Below, in pieces: positions 1 through 13,980 of a stretch of 64,000 bases of DNA (its first letter is position 1; the number at the start of each line of letters is the position of its first letter). Origin of the DNA: Chaenocephalus aceratus (taxonomy: Eukaryota > Chordata > Actinopteri > Perciformes > Channichthyidae). The stretch spans positions 24,277,412 through 24,341,411 of the forward strand of contig CM043788.1 in assembly GCA_023974075.1 (NCBI GenBank). The letters run 5' to 3'. A model generated the notes under the pieces. The model made no database searches. It was not told the origin of the DNA and saw only the letters and a program-made list of their open reading frames with translations. Made by a program: the position numbers and the translations under genes.

Positions 1-631
1 TATCCCCTGCAACCCTCTGTTGGTGGGAGGTGTGGAGGGTTGTAGACATTAACCCCATCTGAACTCAATATACACACACTACTGATATACGCCCTGAACG
101 GATAGGAAGCTCGCTCTCTCACGTCTGTTTCTTGCTCTCCCTTTGTCCGGCTGTCCATTTTCAGCAGAGCTTGGAAGTGTTGCAAGAAATAAAATACGAC
201 TCAGGTGTGCTTTTCAGCTGGGAAACAGCTTTTAGGTCTGAACCTGAACGGGGAGTTCAGAAAACACATCAATAAGAAAGCAGACAGAATCTTTCAAGAA
301 GTCATTATTACTGAGTAACTTAGGGTCAGTAAGTAAAAGGTCTGGATGACAGACATTGGGCTGCAGATCACCCAGAGCCATTATTTAGTCCAGAAAATAA
401 TCTTTCATATCACATATTGTGCTTAGTGATCAATATAAAGTGTAATATGAGTTATTTTCTAACAGTGAAGATATCTTCCTGTTTTACCTTCTACCCTTTC
501 TGATTAAAAACATCATGTTTTACCTAAATACAGTATATGGCACACATCCACAGTAATGTTGGAGAAAGAACAGACTGGCAGCTTAAAATACACAACATGG
601 AAACTCCTCCTGAATCAAATAATGAATATGA

Positions 632-843
<212 letters not shown>

Positions 844-1202
844 GGTGAAGCCTCTTGCGGGCAGTGTTAAGTGAATTAACAGGGGATATTTTTTGCTCCA
901 GGCTGGATGGATAATAGGTATATATGAGGACGTTATTTTAACTAAAAACACAACCTTTGCTGTTACAGGAGCCTTGTGGTCGGTATAGAGATTCCACACA
1001 CAAGGGAAGCACGAGAAACACTCTCTCTCTCTTTTTGCCACTCAAAGCAGAGGTGCAGAGTGACCTCTGTCTACTGTTGTCGTGTCAAATGCATTATGTT
1101 CTAGTACCAGGATGCCTCATTGTGTGGTATCACACTTCTATTAAAGCCACTAACTACAGCCAAAAAACCAAGATGGGTTTATATCACTTTACAAACCGTT
1201 AA

Positions 1203-1465
1203 ATAGAAATAATAATAATAATTCCTTACATTTATTATAGCGCTTTTACAATGACTCAAAGCGCTTTACATATACACACATTACACATATATCATACATG
1301 CAATGGTCAGAAACTGTGGACAATACCCACAGGAGCAAGTTCAGGTGAAGTGTCTTGGCCAAGGACACACAAACGCATAACGCAAATGTGTTTGCGTTAT
1401 GTGCCAGCCAAATGGCCCTGGTATTATACTGAGCCAAGATATGCTGGTTCAATTCACTCAATAAG
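1203..1465. repeat. Dispersed teleost repeat with 'AAAGCGCTTTACA' motif
   Basis: The stretch begins with a TAA-rich run and contains a 'tagcgctttt' segment followed by 'caaagcgctttacat', then 'gtcttggccaaggacacac'. These paired motifs are typical of an interspersed repeat abundant in fish genomes. Family assignment is from memory of the motif only. Confidence 0.55.
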
Positions 1466-1613
1466 AAAGATTAAAATACTCGCGCAAATATAAGATCCAA
1501 ATCTCTTATCTCTTAGAGTTGTGATTCATGTTTTGGTAAGCCTTCAGGAAAAATGAATGTTAGTCAGTTAAATGTCTTTAGGAGTTAGGAAGTGTTTGTG
1601 TATGAGTATTTAC

Positions 1614-1661
1614 CTGCGCACAGCGTCTGTGGTTTTCACACCAAACCAGAACATGGTCATT
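1614..1661 (-). CDS. anos1: anos1 exon 2 (48 bp, 16 codons)
   Basis: On the minus strand a 48-base exon lies between a good acceptor (TTTCTTCCAG) and a donor (CAG|GTAAAT). It is in phase 0 at both ends, which matches the phase-0 end of exon 1. The 16 residues are NDHVLVWCENHRRCAQ. They align with the segment following the first exon of vertebrate anosmin-1, which has an 'LVWC-NH--C' pattern with both cysteines retained. The product is a secreted extracellular-matrix glycoprotein that promotes neuronal migration and axon guidance (GnRH/olfactory neurons) and modulates FGF receptor signalling. This exon contributes the start of its N-terminal cysteine-rich region. It was found by eye because it is far too short for an ORF scan. 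I cannot say whether this is the a or b teleost paralogue. Confidence 0.88.
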
Positions 1662-2776
1662 CTGGAAGAAATGGAGAAGATGAGGATTAAAACAAACACA
1701 CACAGAGACATAAATCTTCCACAGAGAAATCCTGTTTGACACTTTCTGCCCACATTTGACCCATTCCTGTAAGTGCTGTCTAACATATAAGGAGACAGAA
1801 AGCTAAATATTGTTCATAAAAGGTCATCATAACCAGAGAAAACCTGACATGCAGACAGACACAACCTTTTTGTCCTATTTACATTTGTATCCTCAGGGAG
1901 CAGAATGACCTAACGCACTGTGTTAGCGGTTCCTACACCAGACAGAGGACGCGTCACTTGGTGAGATTTATGTTTATGTGTTGGTGTGGGTGTGTGTTCG
2001 ATGAGTTTCTGTTAAGTGAGTCAAGACCGCCAGTGAACATGGCTGCTATAATCACTGTGACAGAGGGAGACGTCATCTCATGACCACAAGGACAGAAATA
2101 CAGATCAACCAAACCAACCCTTCGTCCTTAAGTTAGTTTACCTTTTCAAAAATGGTTTCTATCCAAATGAAACACCTTGCAAGTAAAGCGTACTCAAACC
2201 TGCAATTTGAGTGTACCGTTGACATAAAATAAACTGTTTGTATCTGAGGATCCAAGTCTATTTCTCTCATTATGTCATTGTGAAATATTAAAACATTAAA
2301 ATGTGTTTTAATGATACATACACAATTAATACCATGGTCAATATAAGGGGTAACTTAAAAAAAACAAGTTTACAGTCCCCATAATGATTATTGTCATGAC
2401 TAATCTATTGATTATCCTTATTTGATTAACTAGAACACTGTTTATTCTCAATAATGTCAAATAACATAGAGAAAATAATGCTACAAAAACAGTTGCTTGT
2501 TTCGTTGAACTCAATGTACAAAACCTAAACATATTCGATGTACAAAGACATTCAACAGAATAGAGCAAAAGGGATCTGGAAGCAATGTAGGTATATTCAG
2601 CATGTTGGCTGAATAAATAAAAAACCCTGTTGTTTTAAAGGTTTTTTTACAACGTTTGAAATTATTCAAGTGCAACCCTTAATGAAAACCCTGCAAGCTG
2701 TTTTTTTAACTTTAATTAAATCGGCACATTCACAATGCCAGCGTCCAATATCGAAATAACTATTAGTATATGAGCC

Positions 2777-2878
<102 letters not shown>

Positions 2879-2965
2879 CTCTAGTATGTGTGTGTGTGGG
2901 ATAAGCCTTCTTAACGACTCCTAAACCCTTTCCTGATCGCACTCTTTTTAGCCTGAACCAAATTA

Positions 2966-2968
<3 letters not shown>

Positions 2969-3023
<55 letters not shown>
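2969..3023. repeat. Compound (TA)n(CA)n microsatellite
   Basis: About 30 bp of TA passes directly into about 25 bp of CA, a compound array typical of a CA tract that has partly mutated to TA. Confidence 0.97.
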
Positions 3024-3227
3024 TTCTGTTAAGTAGCCTTTGTGTTTCTGGGTTAAGGGGTTAGAGTTGGGGTAATAGTGCAGAGGTTGAAGGTTAGAGA
3101 TTAGGGGTTAAGGGCTTTCACGGTACAGCAAATGCTAAATTGGCTCATTCACTCTTAACATTCAAAACAGATGCATAGTAATTTAGTTAAATAGCTTCCA
3201 AAGAAGCAAAATTATACTTTGATATAC

Positions 3228-3460
3228 GTAGATTACATTACATTACATTGCATTTAGCTGACGCTTTTATCCAAAGCGACTTAAGTACATTCGACCAGGA
3301 AGACACAACCTTGAAGAAAACAGAATCATATAAGTACATCAGGTTTCATAGAGCCAAGCATTTCAAGTGCTACTCAACTGGCTTTAGATAAGCCAGTCCT
3401 TTATTAGTATATAAGTGCTCTGTTAGCAGTTCTTTTGTTAGTAGATGAAGACTTATTCCC
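3228..3460. repeat. SINE-like dispersed teleost repeat
   Basis: It starts with iterated 'attacattacattaca', then 'gcatttagctgacgctttta' and 'tccaaagcgacttaagtaca'. This block is a very common interspersed sequence in fish genomes. A shorter related start occurs at about 15668-15700. No target duplication was resolved. Confidence 0.6.
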
Positions 3461-5824
3461 CTTAAAATAAGCCCTGGGGAACGCTGCATGTAGAAGCTTT
3501 AAGAAATTGCTGTCACTAGAACAGCGGAGGATTTTTACTGGAGTAGGAGCACGTTTAAGACCATGACAAACCTTTAAAGAAGTGCTGGATAGATAGTATA
3601 TTTAAAAGCTTATATTTGACTGTGAGAGTGGGAGTCACGCCTGTTTTCAGCTGAAACCAACCATTAAGCACAAGTGTGAAAATGGTCAGAGCTCCAAGTT
3701 CTCCACAAATGTTGTTTGCCTCATTCCTCTCATTCTCTCACCCTTTCCACTGTGCTACAGCTGCTTACTATTGCCTCGGTTGTCCAGCTGTTGGCAACAG
3801 TGAAGAGGTGGTTACTTTTCAGAGAGGACACAACAGCCGGGCAACCAAAATCAGGATCCAGTTTGGAACCACGACTACAACAATTTCAGTCAAGAGTTTA
3901 ACAGAAATTGCATCCGTCGTATGGTTGCTGGACAAGTGTTTGGCTTGCCCGTGCTAGTATGCCTTTAAGACTAAATGTGTATTAATAGGGTGTTCAGACA
4001 CCATGGGCTTAACAGTAAGCTGTGCTAGTTGATGGAGGGAATAATGCCTAATGTAGAGACAGTGAGAGGAGAACAAGTAGAGTTTAAAAGCAAAGGTAAA
4101 ATCTCTGATGGATAAATTAGTAACAAGTCAGTGGGGAAGGATAGATGTAAAGAGGAATAGATGAAAAGAGAAACAGCTGTCATCTATCACTACAGTGACA
4201 AAACAATTCCTTCCTCTGCCCACCTTTTCTTTCTTCCCTCCTGTCTTCAAAGCACCTTCTGATTACACATTATCAACATTCTTAACTCTCTCCAAACTTT
4301 GAATAATCTCAATAATCTATGCTTGGATTGTTTAAGATCCCTTCATTGTAAATAAAATGGAAGGAATCTCTGTGTGTATGTCTGTCCTTCTATTTTCCCC
4401 AAAAAAGTTAATCCGATTGACTTTGCACAAAGAGGGTGTATTGCTCAGGACCTAAGGAAGTCTACGGAACATTTTTATGAAATTTCCGCAATGCAAAGTG
4501 TATTTAGGTATTCTGGATCTGTTGGAAGCTTATCCAGACTACCTTTTTGTTGCCATTCAAGAACATTACTATAAATCTGTCTGTACGACAGAAACAGGCT
4601 TAAAAGGGATTACATGCGTTGTTGGATATTCTAAGAGTCAAAACATCTTAAACACAATGTTGAATTTACTATTTTGTAATATCTCGAATCCCAATGTTAA
4701 ATACAATTTTAAACCTGCAATGTTTGCATCCATGTTTACTTGCTCGCAGTCTCCAACCACACACCAAAACGGTGGAATAATGGGAAAAACATTGTTAGGA
4801 ATGTGTTTGTGCGAACAAACAAAACAGGAATCCTCTATAAGAACGTTTCTCATCGTGGTCAGAAACTCCACAGGGTAGCCTTAAGTTGCGTTCGTGCCGT
4901 AGAATTGGGACACTGGGGGTGCAGCAGAGAGGAAAATTCCATCCTCAGATCCTCTTTCAGTATCAGTTTGTGATGTTCAGGAATTTCCTTCTGATGGATT
5001 GATATAATTTACAGTTTTTACTACTCTGGCTTCTGTTACACATTCCCTACATTAACCACAATGTCTTTCTAAAGTTGCAAAATTAACGTACCTGGGCTGG
5101 TTACATTTTATACGAACGATGAGAGACAAATAAGTGTAGGGGTGAAATATTCTTAAAAATGCATTACATTCTGCTTTATTCAGGGTGCTGTAAGTAGAGC
5201 CTTCAACAATACTTATACAGTATGTTATTGACTGTTGCAGTGACAACAAAATGATGAAAATATTTTTTAAAAGCTTCGAGAGAGTGGGAGTTTAAGATTA
5301 TACACTGCTGTGGCCTTCATACAACTGAAAAATGGTCATTGTTGCTGATTAAACAGTCTGTTTTTTATTTTGGTGTCGAAAAAACAGAGACACAAATGCA
5401 CTTTGTCGTTCTTTGTGTCTCTCATTTGTACCCTTCATCTCTTCCTCTCAGTCCCTCCACGCTGCTGTCAGCTTGTGTAAAAGTGACAGGAGAGGACTTG
5501 AGAATAAAGGTGATGATATGCTCTAGATGCTCCATGAGGAAAGAACTGAGGACAGTTAAACATCTCCAGATTTGGACTGATATGAAGCTGCTTTCCCCGC
5601 CGATGGCCTCACATCTTCATCCCCTATCTTAATCTTTTTCACGCTCTCTTTCCTTTTCTGTCACTCCTCTCCAGATCCTTCTGCAACACATACATCAGTA
5701 CACACACAAACTGCTCCCAATTGAATTACATGGGACATATTTGCTGTCAGAGCCAATCAAGGCAGTTTAGATGGGCCTGTGTGCCGTATGGCTGTTAAAC
5801 GGTGGTCAGACTGGGGTTTCCTAC

Positions 5825-6046
<222 letters not shown>

Positions 6047-6990
6047 TGCGGCAAAACAGCTGCACATGTGAAAAAAGTGTGGTAGAGAAAGAGAGAATTG
6101 GAAGAAGGTGACTGGAAGAAGAGAAATAAGTTGGATGGGAGGCTGAGAGGAAATGAGAGGGAGGGAGGGAGTTGAAAAGAGCAGAGGGAGACAGACAAAA
6201 AAAGGCGAAGGATGGAAATACATATTAGTTAATAGGAGCAGAGAGGAGACTGGAAAGGAGTGGTGGATATTAGTTGTGAAGCAGGGCACAATAAATTAAG
6301 TTGACTGCCATTCGTCTGGCTTGGGTTATTTAATAAATGGGAAGCACATTTTTTACTGGTACTTTTATCCAGAGTGGAAGAGCATTTAAAATATTATTGT
6401 TGCACTACTTCTTCTATGAATTAAGTTGTATTTGATGTATTTATTAGGAAATATTATATATTTATTTATTCTAAAGTCTTAAAAAACGAAATAAAGACTT
6501 AAAAAAAGGGTTTCGTCCAAAACTTTTTCAAAGTTCATGTTCCAGATAGCACTATTGCTGATATGATAACTTGAAAGATATCCCAGTTGATGATTTTATA
6601 TCTTGGACCAAAAAGTGCAAAATTCCCATTTCATTTAAACGGTGTTTTTCCACATGGATGGATTTGATTTCAACCCTAAAAACACAACGTACTTTCTATC
6701 CTGGGATCGGCAAAAATACATTTGTCAGAGCCTGAGGCCCGCCAGAACCAGAAGTGACCCGCGGACTGAGAAACACTCAAGGACTTCCACATGGCTCTGA
6801 TGACTGCTGAGTCCAGTCATCACTGTTAAAGAATAACAACCTGATATTACTGGATGAAACAGAGGGAGAGAGGTTGGAACAGATACACACACACAGAAAC
6901 ACATGCAACATGCACACGCACAGCTGCACACACCCTTCAGTGTTTGAAAGAGAGTGAGATATAAATCACACTTCTGCCAGATGCAGCGAT

Positions 6991-6995
<5 letters not shown>

Positions 6996-7071
<76 letters not shown>
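6996..7071. repeat. (TG)n microsatellite
   Basis: A perfect TG run of 76 bp. Confidence 0.98.
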
Positions 7072-7073
<2 letters not shown>

Positions 7074-9993
7074 CAAGAGACAGAGGCAGAGAGTGTGTGG
7101 ACATATGTGTGTTGTGGTCAGTGTTTGCGGTGAGGCGCAGTAGAAAGTCTATTCAACACGAGGCATTAACTCTCCTAAGTAGTTACGGTGTGTTTGTTGT
7201 GGGTACGTGTTGTTGTGCGGTTGTGTGTGGTCAAATTTGAATCATGACTAACTTCTACTCAACAGAATCTGAAGTTCTTCCAAAAAGCCAATTTTGAGGT
7301 CCGAAAATTCCCAACAGAAGCCCCTAATTAAGTAACGTGCGTGCACCCGTGCGTGTGCATCTGTGCGCATGTGTCAACATTAGTGTTTGTGGTGCCCCAC
7401 ATCCTGTAAACAACAAGAGTCACAACAAAGTGGTTGTTATACGTTCCTGAGCTTTTCCCCATCCGACAATTACGTCAACATCCGTCTTTCTGTTTCGTTT
7501 AACTTACAACAGCAGCAATGCTAAAACTTGATAAACAAAATACTTTAAATGACCAAAAAATGAAAAGAAAAGTGCAACATTTAAGGAAATACGCGTAAGA
7601 AGATTGATAGCACTCACTCAGCTCAATACGAACTACTGCAGAGAAGCACCTGCAGGCCACCTGGGAGGGCTTTGTCCCAACACACAATAAATAAGTGCAT
7701 TGTTTTATTTCGACAACATCTCACCACTCTAAGCACCTTTGTATGATGGACTAGGATAATCCGTTGGATTGTTATCATCTATTGGGGCTACTATCTATTA
7801 GATGGACACCAAATGGCGGTGTGCCTGAAAAGGAGTGACAGTCACGCCCTCCCCTTTCTGAAAAGTTCGAACCAGAAGTGCTCTGAGCACAGAAAAGTCG
7901 GAACATTTGTAAAAAGGATGTGCACAGCGCTTCATCTCTAGGCAGACGCATCGTCCTGATACACTATCTCCTTATTGGGACCAATTGAAAACCAGATGCT
8001 CAGAAAGAAATACACTTTATAAGGTTAACAAAATGATTGGTTGTGACAAATACATTCTAGCAGAACAGTTTGTAAAACTGAGACCGTCTTTTCAGGAAGG
8101 CGACATTTCTACCTGTTTCCAGTGTTTGTGCTAAACTAGGATAAGCCGACTGCTGGCGGCATGCTTCATATTCATGGTCTGAAGGTTGGAAGAAGAATTT
8201 ATTTAATTGCTCAAGTATCAGATATAATATGCCGTCGGTTCTAGATATATATTATCTCTCGAGCTGATAGAACAAAGCGATGCGGTCCAAAGTTGTTTCA
8301 TTCCAGCTGTGATTTAGTGTCTTGGAATTTCTTGGCCTGGTTGCAGGTGAGAGTCACTCCTACGCTGCCACAATTGTATCAGCATCCATCCCTGGTTCTG
8401 CCGATCAAATGTCAGGACAGTCACAAAGCCGCAGAAGGAGGTATCTGCTTTATCTTTCAGGTGAGTCAAACAAGCCTTTGTCTCGTGCCGTCACCCAGCC
8501 CTCTGCCTGTCTCTGCTCACCTGTCTGCCTGCATGTCAGTCCACTTTTTAGCCAGTGTATCAGTTTGTCAGGTTGTCTGTCTTCATGTGTGTTTGTTACA
8601 CCTGTCTTTGTCCATATACCTGTCTTTCCATCTCCCCTGTCTGTCTTGCTGCTTGACCACGATACCTGCCTTTATCTCTCTATCTCTGTGCAACCCGACC
8701 CGGCCGTTGTCTTTGGACTTTTTCAGAGCGTGACTGGTTGGCTGACCGACCTCTGGGCTGATGAGACTTACCTACCGCAGAGCAGCTGGGACACACACTG
8801 GCACACACACATAAACATGAATGCACAGGCTGCTCATTCAGCCTCGCACTGGCCCTCAGCCCTGGCTCGAACCGCTAACCATCGGCTCATCAGCACCACA
8901 GACCTGTGAGTGTTCGAGACACGCAGTCTAATCTCATCTACTACATATGCGCAATAAATATCCAGCTCTGCAGGCGAGGCTTCACTGTTTGTTCTTATTT
9001 TTAGGAGTTTACATCAAGGAGGAGTTTGGGAATATGACAACATACAAGCAGATATATACTCACTCAAGCTATAATTATAATATTACACCATACAATGGAA
9101 AGTAGTGGAAAACCCAGAGAAGAAGCAGAAAGCGAGGTGTAAATAGAAAACTGGTGACTCACATGTGAGTGGCTATACACCAGCCACACACACTAAGAGA
9201 GAAGCCAAAAACACAGGGTTCACCCACATGAAGCCAGAGGAAGCAATGTGTGTGTTTGTGTCTTTGTGTCTGAGTGTGGTGAGGTAGGATGAGTAAAGCT
9301 CCATTTGCCATCAATGATGTTATAGTTACTGGAGCTGTTATCAAAAGGGATTTTTTTTTTAAACGCTATGTTCTTTAAATAAATGAACACTATCACAGAG
9401 TCTCTCCAGCCCATTCATCTCTCTGTGTTCTGCTCCACTGTCCTATAATAGGTCCAGGGAGTGATGCTCTTACCCAGGATGTGGCTGAGAGGAAACTTGT
9501 TTCCTTGTTTGCTTAAAGTTTAAAGGCTCTTTTTAATTTGGTAAAACACGCAACATTTTCAGTGCCCCTTTATATCTTCAGATGAGTTTCTGAGTCACAA
9601 CATTGTCCTTTCCTGTGTGTTCAAATGTAATGTATATAGTGCAAGTGTAGACGCAATGGAAATAAATATTTTCGTTATTTCATTTTGAAAAATCTTAGGA
9701 AAAATGACACTAGATGACTTTGAAGATATCATGGCAGACATTCTTTGAAGTGTCAACATATGCCAAAGGTTTTACAGAAAGCAAAAGTCACACAGAGATA
9801 AAATAGTTGTTGTAAGAGTTAGGGTTAGGGTTGTGTTCACTTTTTAAAACAAAGTAGAAAAGGAAGCTCTGCACAGTTTGCTGCCTCCCGGTCAGTTGCA
9901 TCGCTGCTGTTTGATGCTTAACATCTGAATACTGCACTCCACTTAATAAAGCTTAAACCAAATGTTCCCTTACTCACACCTCCATTCCAGAAA

Positions 9994-10002
9994 CCCCCCC
10001 CC

Positions 10003-10041
<39 letters not shown>
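9994..10041. repeat. Poly-C followed by (AC)n
   Basis: Twelve C residues lead directly into about 37 bp of CA repeats. Confidence 0.95.
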
Positions 10042-10047
<6 letters not shown>

Positions 10048-11458
10048 GAGAGTCACCCAGGGGCCACCCTCATTACCCAATGCACAGGTGTCAGGAGTCT
10101 ATTCTGGATGGACCAGGACCAGACCAAAACTTTGTTTTATATATGAACAAATGCAAACCCATACACACACAGACTCATGAATGCACACACTTTGTCCTAC
10201 ACACATCAGAGCCACTGGGGCTGAACTCTGTGGTTAATGACTTTCCCACCCACTACACAGCAAGCACATGTTGAAGCTGTTAACGATAAGTGGCTTTTCA
10301 ATCTTGGTAACGTCCTAATGTCCCCGTTAATCTCACATTCCTCACTGCAAAGGCCACTGCACATGGTTCAGCGGTCTCACTGAGATGAGTAATTTGGTCA
10401 ACTATTATGAACCTGTAACCTCATTTTTTGAGTACCGAAACTGGGCAACATCAAACCTTCCTGATGAGAACCATGTTAGAAACAACTCACTCTGTTTAAG
10501 GTGGGATCACATAGTTTATTCTGATTAACTATTTAGGCAGTAAATGCTCCACTGTGCGTTTTTGGTTGTGCGTAACAAAACCTTCTAGCTGATCTAAAAT
10601 ATCTGAATATTAGCAAAGAGTGGCCATTGTTTCTCTCGAGACACATACAAAAGAAGACAAGGGCGTAGGTTTTTTTTAAGATTTTGATGATTGCCACAAA
10701 ATTGACTGACTTTGAATATTTCTACAGCAAGCAATACCTTTCCTGACAGCTGTACAACGAAGTACAACACATTGAATCTATGAATGGTGGTTAAGGATGT
10801 CTTTGTGAGGCCAGATAAATATAATTATTTATATGATGTTTGAATAACGGTTCATGAGCCAATTAAAAGTGAATGCTAATGTCTGTGGTATGAATAATTG
10901 AGAGCAGCTATTAAACTGTACAGTGGATAACAATACATTTGTATTGTATTGTATTCTATTACATGTACCTGATCTATTGAGCCTCTCAATTTGACTGCAC
11001 CTGAATGATTCCACTTCTGTTAAATCCCCCTTACATATCCCTCTATTAAATAGATAAAGGAGATGGGTTACTCATCTTAATGCATCTTCCTGAACTATAT
11101 GCATGAGCCTGATGGAGCTGCAGTATACAGCATGTTGCAACAACACAAATTGACTGCAACTGTCATACAAAAATACAGAAAATACCAGTAATGCACCTGT
11201 ATAGGGTATAGGGTAAAACTGTCTTAAACTGTGCAGCCAGATTGGTTACATTTGAGGAGTATGCACATGTTAAAGTATCAGCCTAATGGGATTAGACTGG
11301 AGATTAAGTGGAAAATACAGCAACAAATCCTCACTCATGGCTGTCTGTCTTCTTCTTTTTTTACCATTACTTATTATTTTGGTGGTGATGTTTGCTACTG
11401 ACTACAGGTGTTATTCTACTTCAAGGTTGGTAAACAGAGTACAAGTATCTGTAAGTAC

Positions 11459-11635
11459 CTGTAGGTGTCTGAAGGCAACGGTGAGCTGCGTCATGTGCAG
11501 AGAGAGGCACCTGGAGGTGCATCTGGCGCTGTTGATTTTCTCCTGAACATCCTCCTGCTCCGGTGAACTCCTGCGGGCAAGAGTCACCGCCAACACCGAG
11601 CAGAGGAGTACCAAAGCGGCCCGACACACAGACAT
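11459..11635 (-). CDS. anos1: anos1 exon 1, anosmin-1 signal peptide exon (partial gene)
   Basis: This exon encodes the first 59 residues of anosmin-1. The chosen ATG (11635-11633) opens a classic signal peptide: MSVCR, then a hydrophobic stretch (ALVLLCSVLAVTLA), then RR. An in-frame ATG 45 bases upstream (11680) would extend it by 15 residues but blurs the n-region, so I prefer the shorter start. After the signal peptide the sequence INSARCTSRCLSLHMTQLT matches the vertebrate anosmin-1 motif with 'ARC-SRCLSL', the first pair of cysteines of the N-terminal Cys-rich box. The exon ends in phase 0 at CAG|GTACTT, compatible with exon 2 at 1614-1661. The Cys-rich, WAP and fibronectin type III parts are beyond the window. 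The gene is oriented away from swt1. Identity rests on motif recognition plus the independently found matching exon 2. Confidence 0.88.
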
Positions 11636-12233
11636 TACACTGTGCGGCAATACAAGAAGACCAAATAAAAGGACGCGCAAATTAAACGGCAGACCTTTCT
11701 TCGTCGTTTCCGGCTCGTCAACCCACTGCTCTTGCGTCCCTTTAAGTTCAGAATGAAAACATGTAAACGCTGCTCCTGTCTGCGCGCGAGCAATGAGTGA
11801 AGCGGCTCTACCCTCCTCGCGGACACTCCCACCACCGCCACCGGTGAAGTGCAGTCACGCGGAGATGTAATCATGGTTTTCAAATTCATTATCCCCAAAG
11901 GGTGCTCGTCCTCTGCGATCATTGTTATCGTCACAAGTCACAACTATCTCTCCTATCACAAGTTCACATCTTCATCCAACTCTCCCACACTTATACTCAA
12001 TCATCACTCCCGGTGTACCTGTGCACATCATCATTATCCAGCATACCGGAATCTTCTGCCATAACATTGTCATCACTGTAAACTTCATCATGGTCATTTT
12101 TATCGAAGGTGCTTAAGCAACAGGCTAAGATACTGCTAAGATGTATAGACCTTTTTTTAGCATGTCATAATGTGAAAAGCACAGGTGTAATAAAAAATGT
12201 AAATTTAATTTAGCTGCTTCAGTTTCACAGGTA

Positions 12234-12245
12234 TCATCATCATCG

Positions 12246-12300
<55 letters not shown>
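12234..12300. repeat. (ATC)n trinucleotide microsatellite
   Basis: About 22 copies of CAT/ATC with one CGT interruption. Its reverse strand gives a spurious poly-Met open frame. Confidence 0.97.
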
Positions 12301-13494
12301 GTTGATCTTTATTAGCCTCATCTTAATTATTATCACCTCTTCATTCACCTTCAGCATCAAAAGTAATTTCTCTTGTTCTGGGCCTTTTAACATATATTCA
12401 TTGCTTTTCTAATAAACTAATGTCCTTCTAAAATACAATAATTATCCCTGGTAATTATTAGAGCAGACTAATAAAAGAGTATTTATTAATGGCAAAGAGA
12501 CCTGAAAAATGTGTTTAGGTGGGAGTCTGTCCCAGAGCCAGTCATTGTGTTAGTCACCACTTCTCAACAGCGATTGTATATCCAAGTGGGCTTTATTAGA
12601 TCCAGGGACAAAGCGATGATTAGGACACATGGTTGAAAGCACTATTTGTTTACATGAAACTTTAAACCAGCAGAAGAGTCATCCCTGTTGGCATGAGATG
12701 AAGAAAGTAGCACCTTCGTTTTGATTTAGGGGAAATAGAAACGTATACATATTTAGTATTGGCAGTATTGTTTTTTGGCCCAGTAGTGGAAATTTGACTT
12801 GATTATTTCCTCGTATTGAAAGGACATCCTTCTGCAGGTGGAATTATAGTCAAGAACAGTGATTAATAACCATTCTGTCTTGTTAACCCTTAAAACTAAG
12901 ATATTAGTGTAGCTTTCTAATAATTATTGTCACTATCAAATCATTTTCTGAATACTTAAGTTTGGTAAATCTTTTTTAGAAGAGAGCTTCTAAAGAGTTT
13001 CTTTAATTGAACCAAGAGTTCAAAACCCAAATATATGTATTGTAGTTTACTATAATACAAAGAGAAGAATCAAATTCTGACATTTGAGAAGTCTAAATTA
13101 ACAAATGTTTGGAAATAAAATGGCTACAACAAAATAATCATCCACCAAAAAAGTTGCTGATAAACTGACTAAATGACAGCATTAAAGTATTGGCTACTGA
13201 TATTTACTTACGACCCCCCAATCGGCTTTCACTCCGTAGACATGAGTTTTAAGTTACCAAATACTTTTCCAAACCATCAGCTTGAGATCCACTGGTCTAG
13301 ACAGTCCTACGCTACGACTATAACAAGACCTCAACACTGCATCACCAAAGAAACAAATATAAAGTTAGAAAGAGAGACCACATGTGAATAAGTAATGTGC
13401 TGTGAAGCCAACGTGTAGTCATTGTGTTCAGAAGCATGCACACCTGACCTCAGAGAACCAAGGCAGTCCTTAAATCAGAAAGCATGGAATCAAT

Positions 13495-13499
<5 letters not shown>

Positions 13500-13540
<41 letters not shown>
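13500..13540. repeat. (AC)n microsatellite
   Basis: A pure AC run of about 41 bp. Confidence 0.95.
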
Positions 13541-13542
<2 letters not shown>

Positions 13543-13689
13543 ACACAGTCGATTTACAAACAGTTGCCCTATGCCCATTATTTAAATGACCAGGAAAATA
13601 TTTCATATTTTCACAAAACACCCCACTCAGGTTTCTAAATAAACCATTAGGGAAGCAAAGACCCTCCCCAACACATACTCAAACTTCAC

Positions 13690-13747
13690 AGACACACACA
13701 CACAAACACGCGCACGCACACACACACACATACATACATACACACAC

Positions 13748-13779
<32 letters not shown>

Positions 13780-13803
13780 CACACACACACACACAACACA
13801 CAC
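13690..13803. repeat. Imperfect (CA)n microsatellite
   Basis: CA repeats interrupted by CG and TACA units, suggesting an older, decaying array. Confidence 0.93.
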
Positions 13804-13930
13804 GTGACAAAAGCATTCACCGTCTGTTCAAATCTGCTTGTTGATTAAAGCCAAATGTCTTTGAAACTCATGAAAAGAGAGAGAGAGAAAATTATGAAGA
13901 GGGGTAAACAGACAGAGAGGGCTTAGAGAC

Positions 13931-13980
13931 AGAAAGAAAGAAAAAAAGAAAGAAAGAAAAAAGATAGAAAGAAAGAAAGA
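13931..13980. repeat. (GAAA)n tract
   Basis: An A/G-only stretch made mainly of GAAA units with A-run interruptions. Confidence 0.93.

Noticed and set aside
8293..8909. Overlapping open frames of 146 and 195 codons, plus strand
   Set aside because: Composition is dominated by CTGT/TCTG simple sequence, with no domain and no conserved splice context. They lie inside the anos1 intron on the opposite strand.
9816..9831. TTAGGG-like repeats (also near 40067-40090)
   Set aside because: Only two or three units; too short to call an interstitial telomeric array.
12205..12393. Poly-methionine open frame
   Set aside because: Produced by the ATC trinucleotide repeat.
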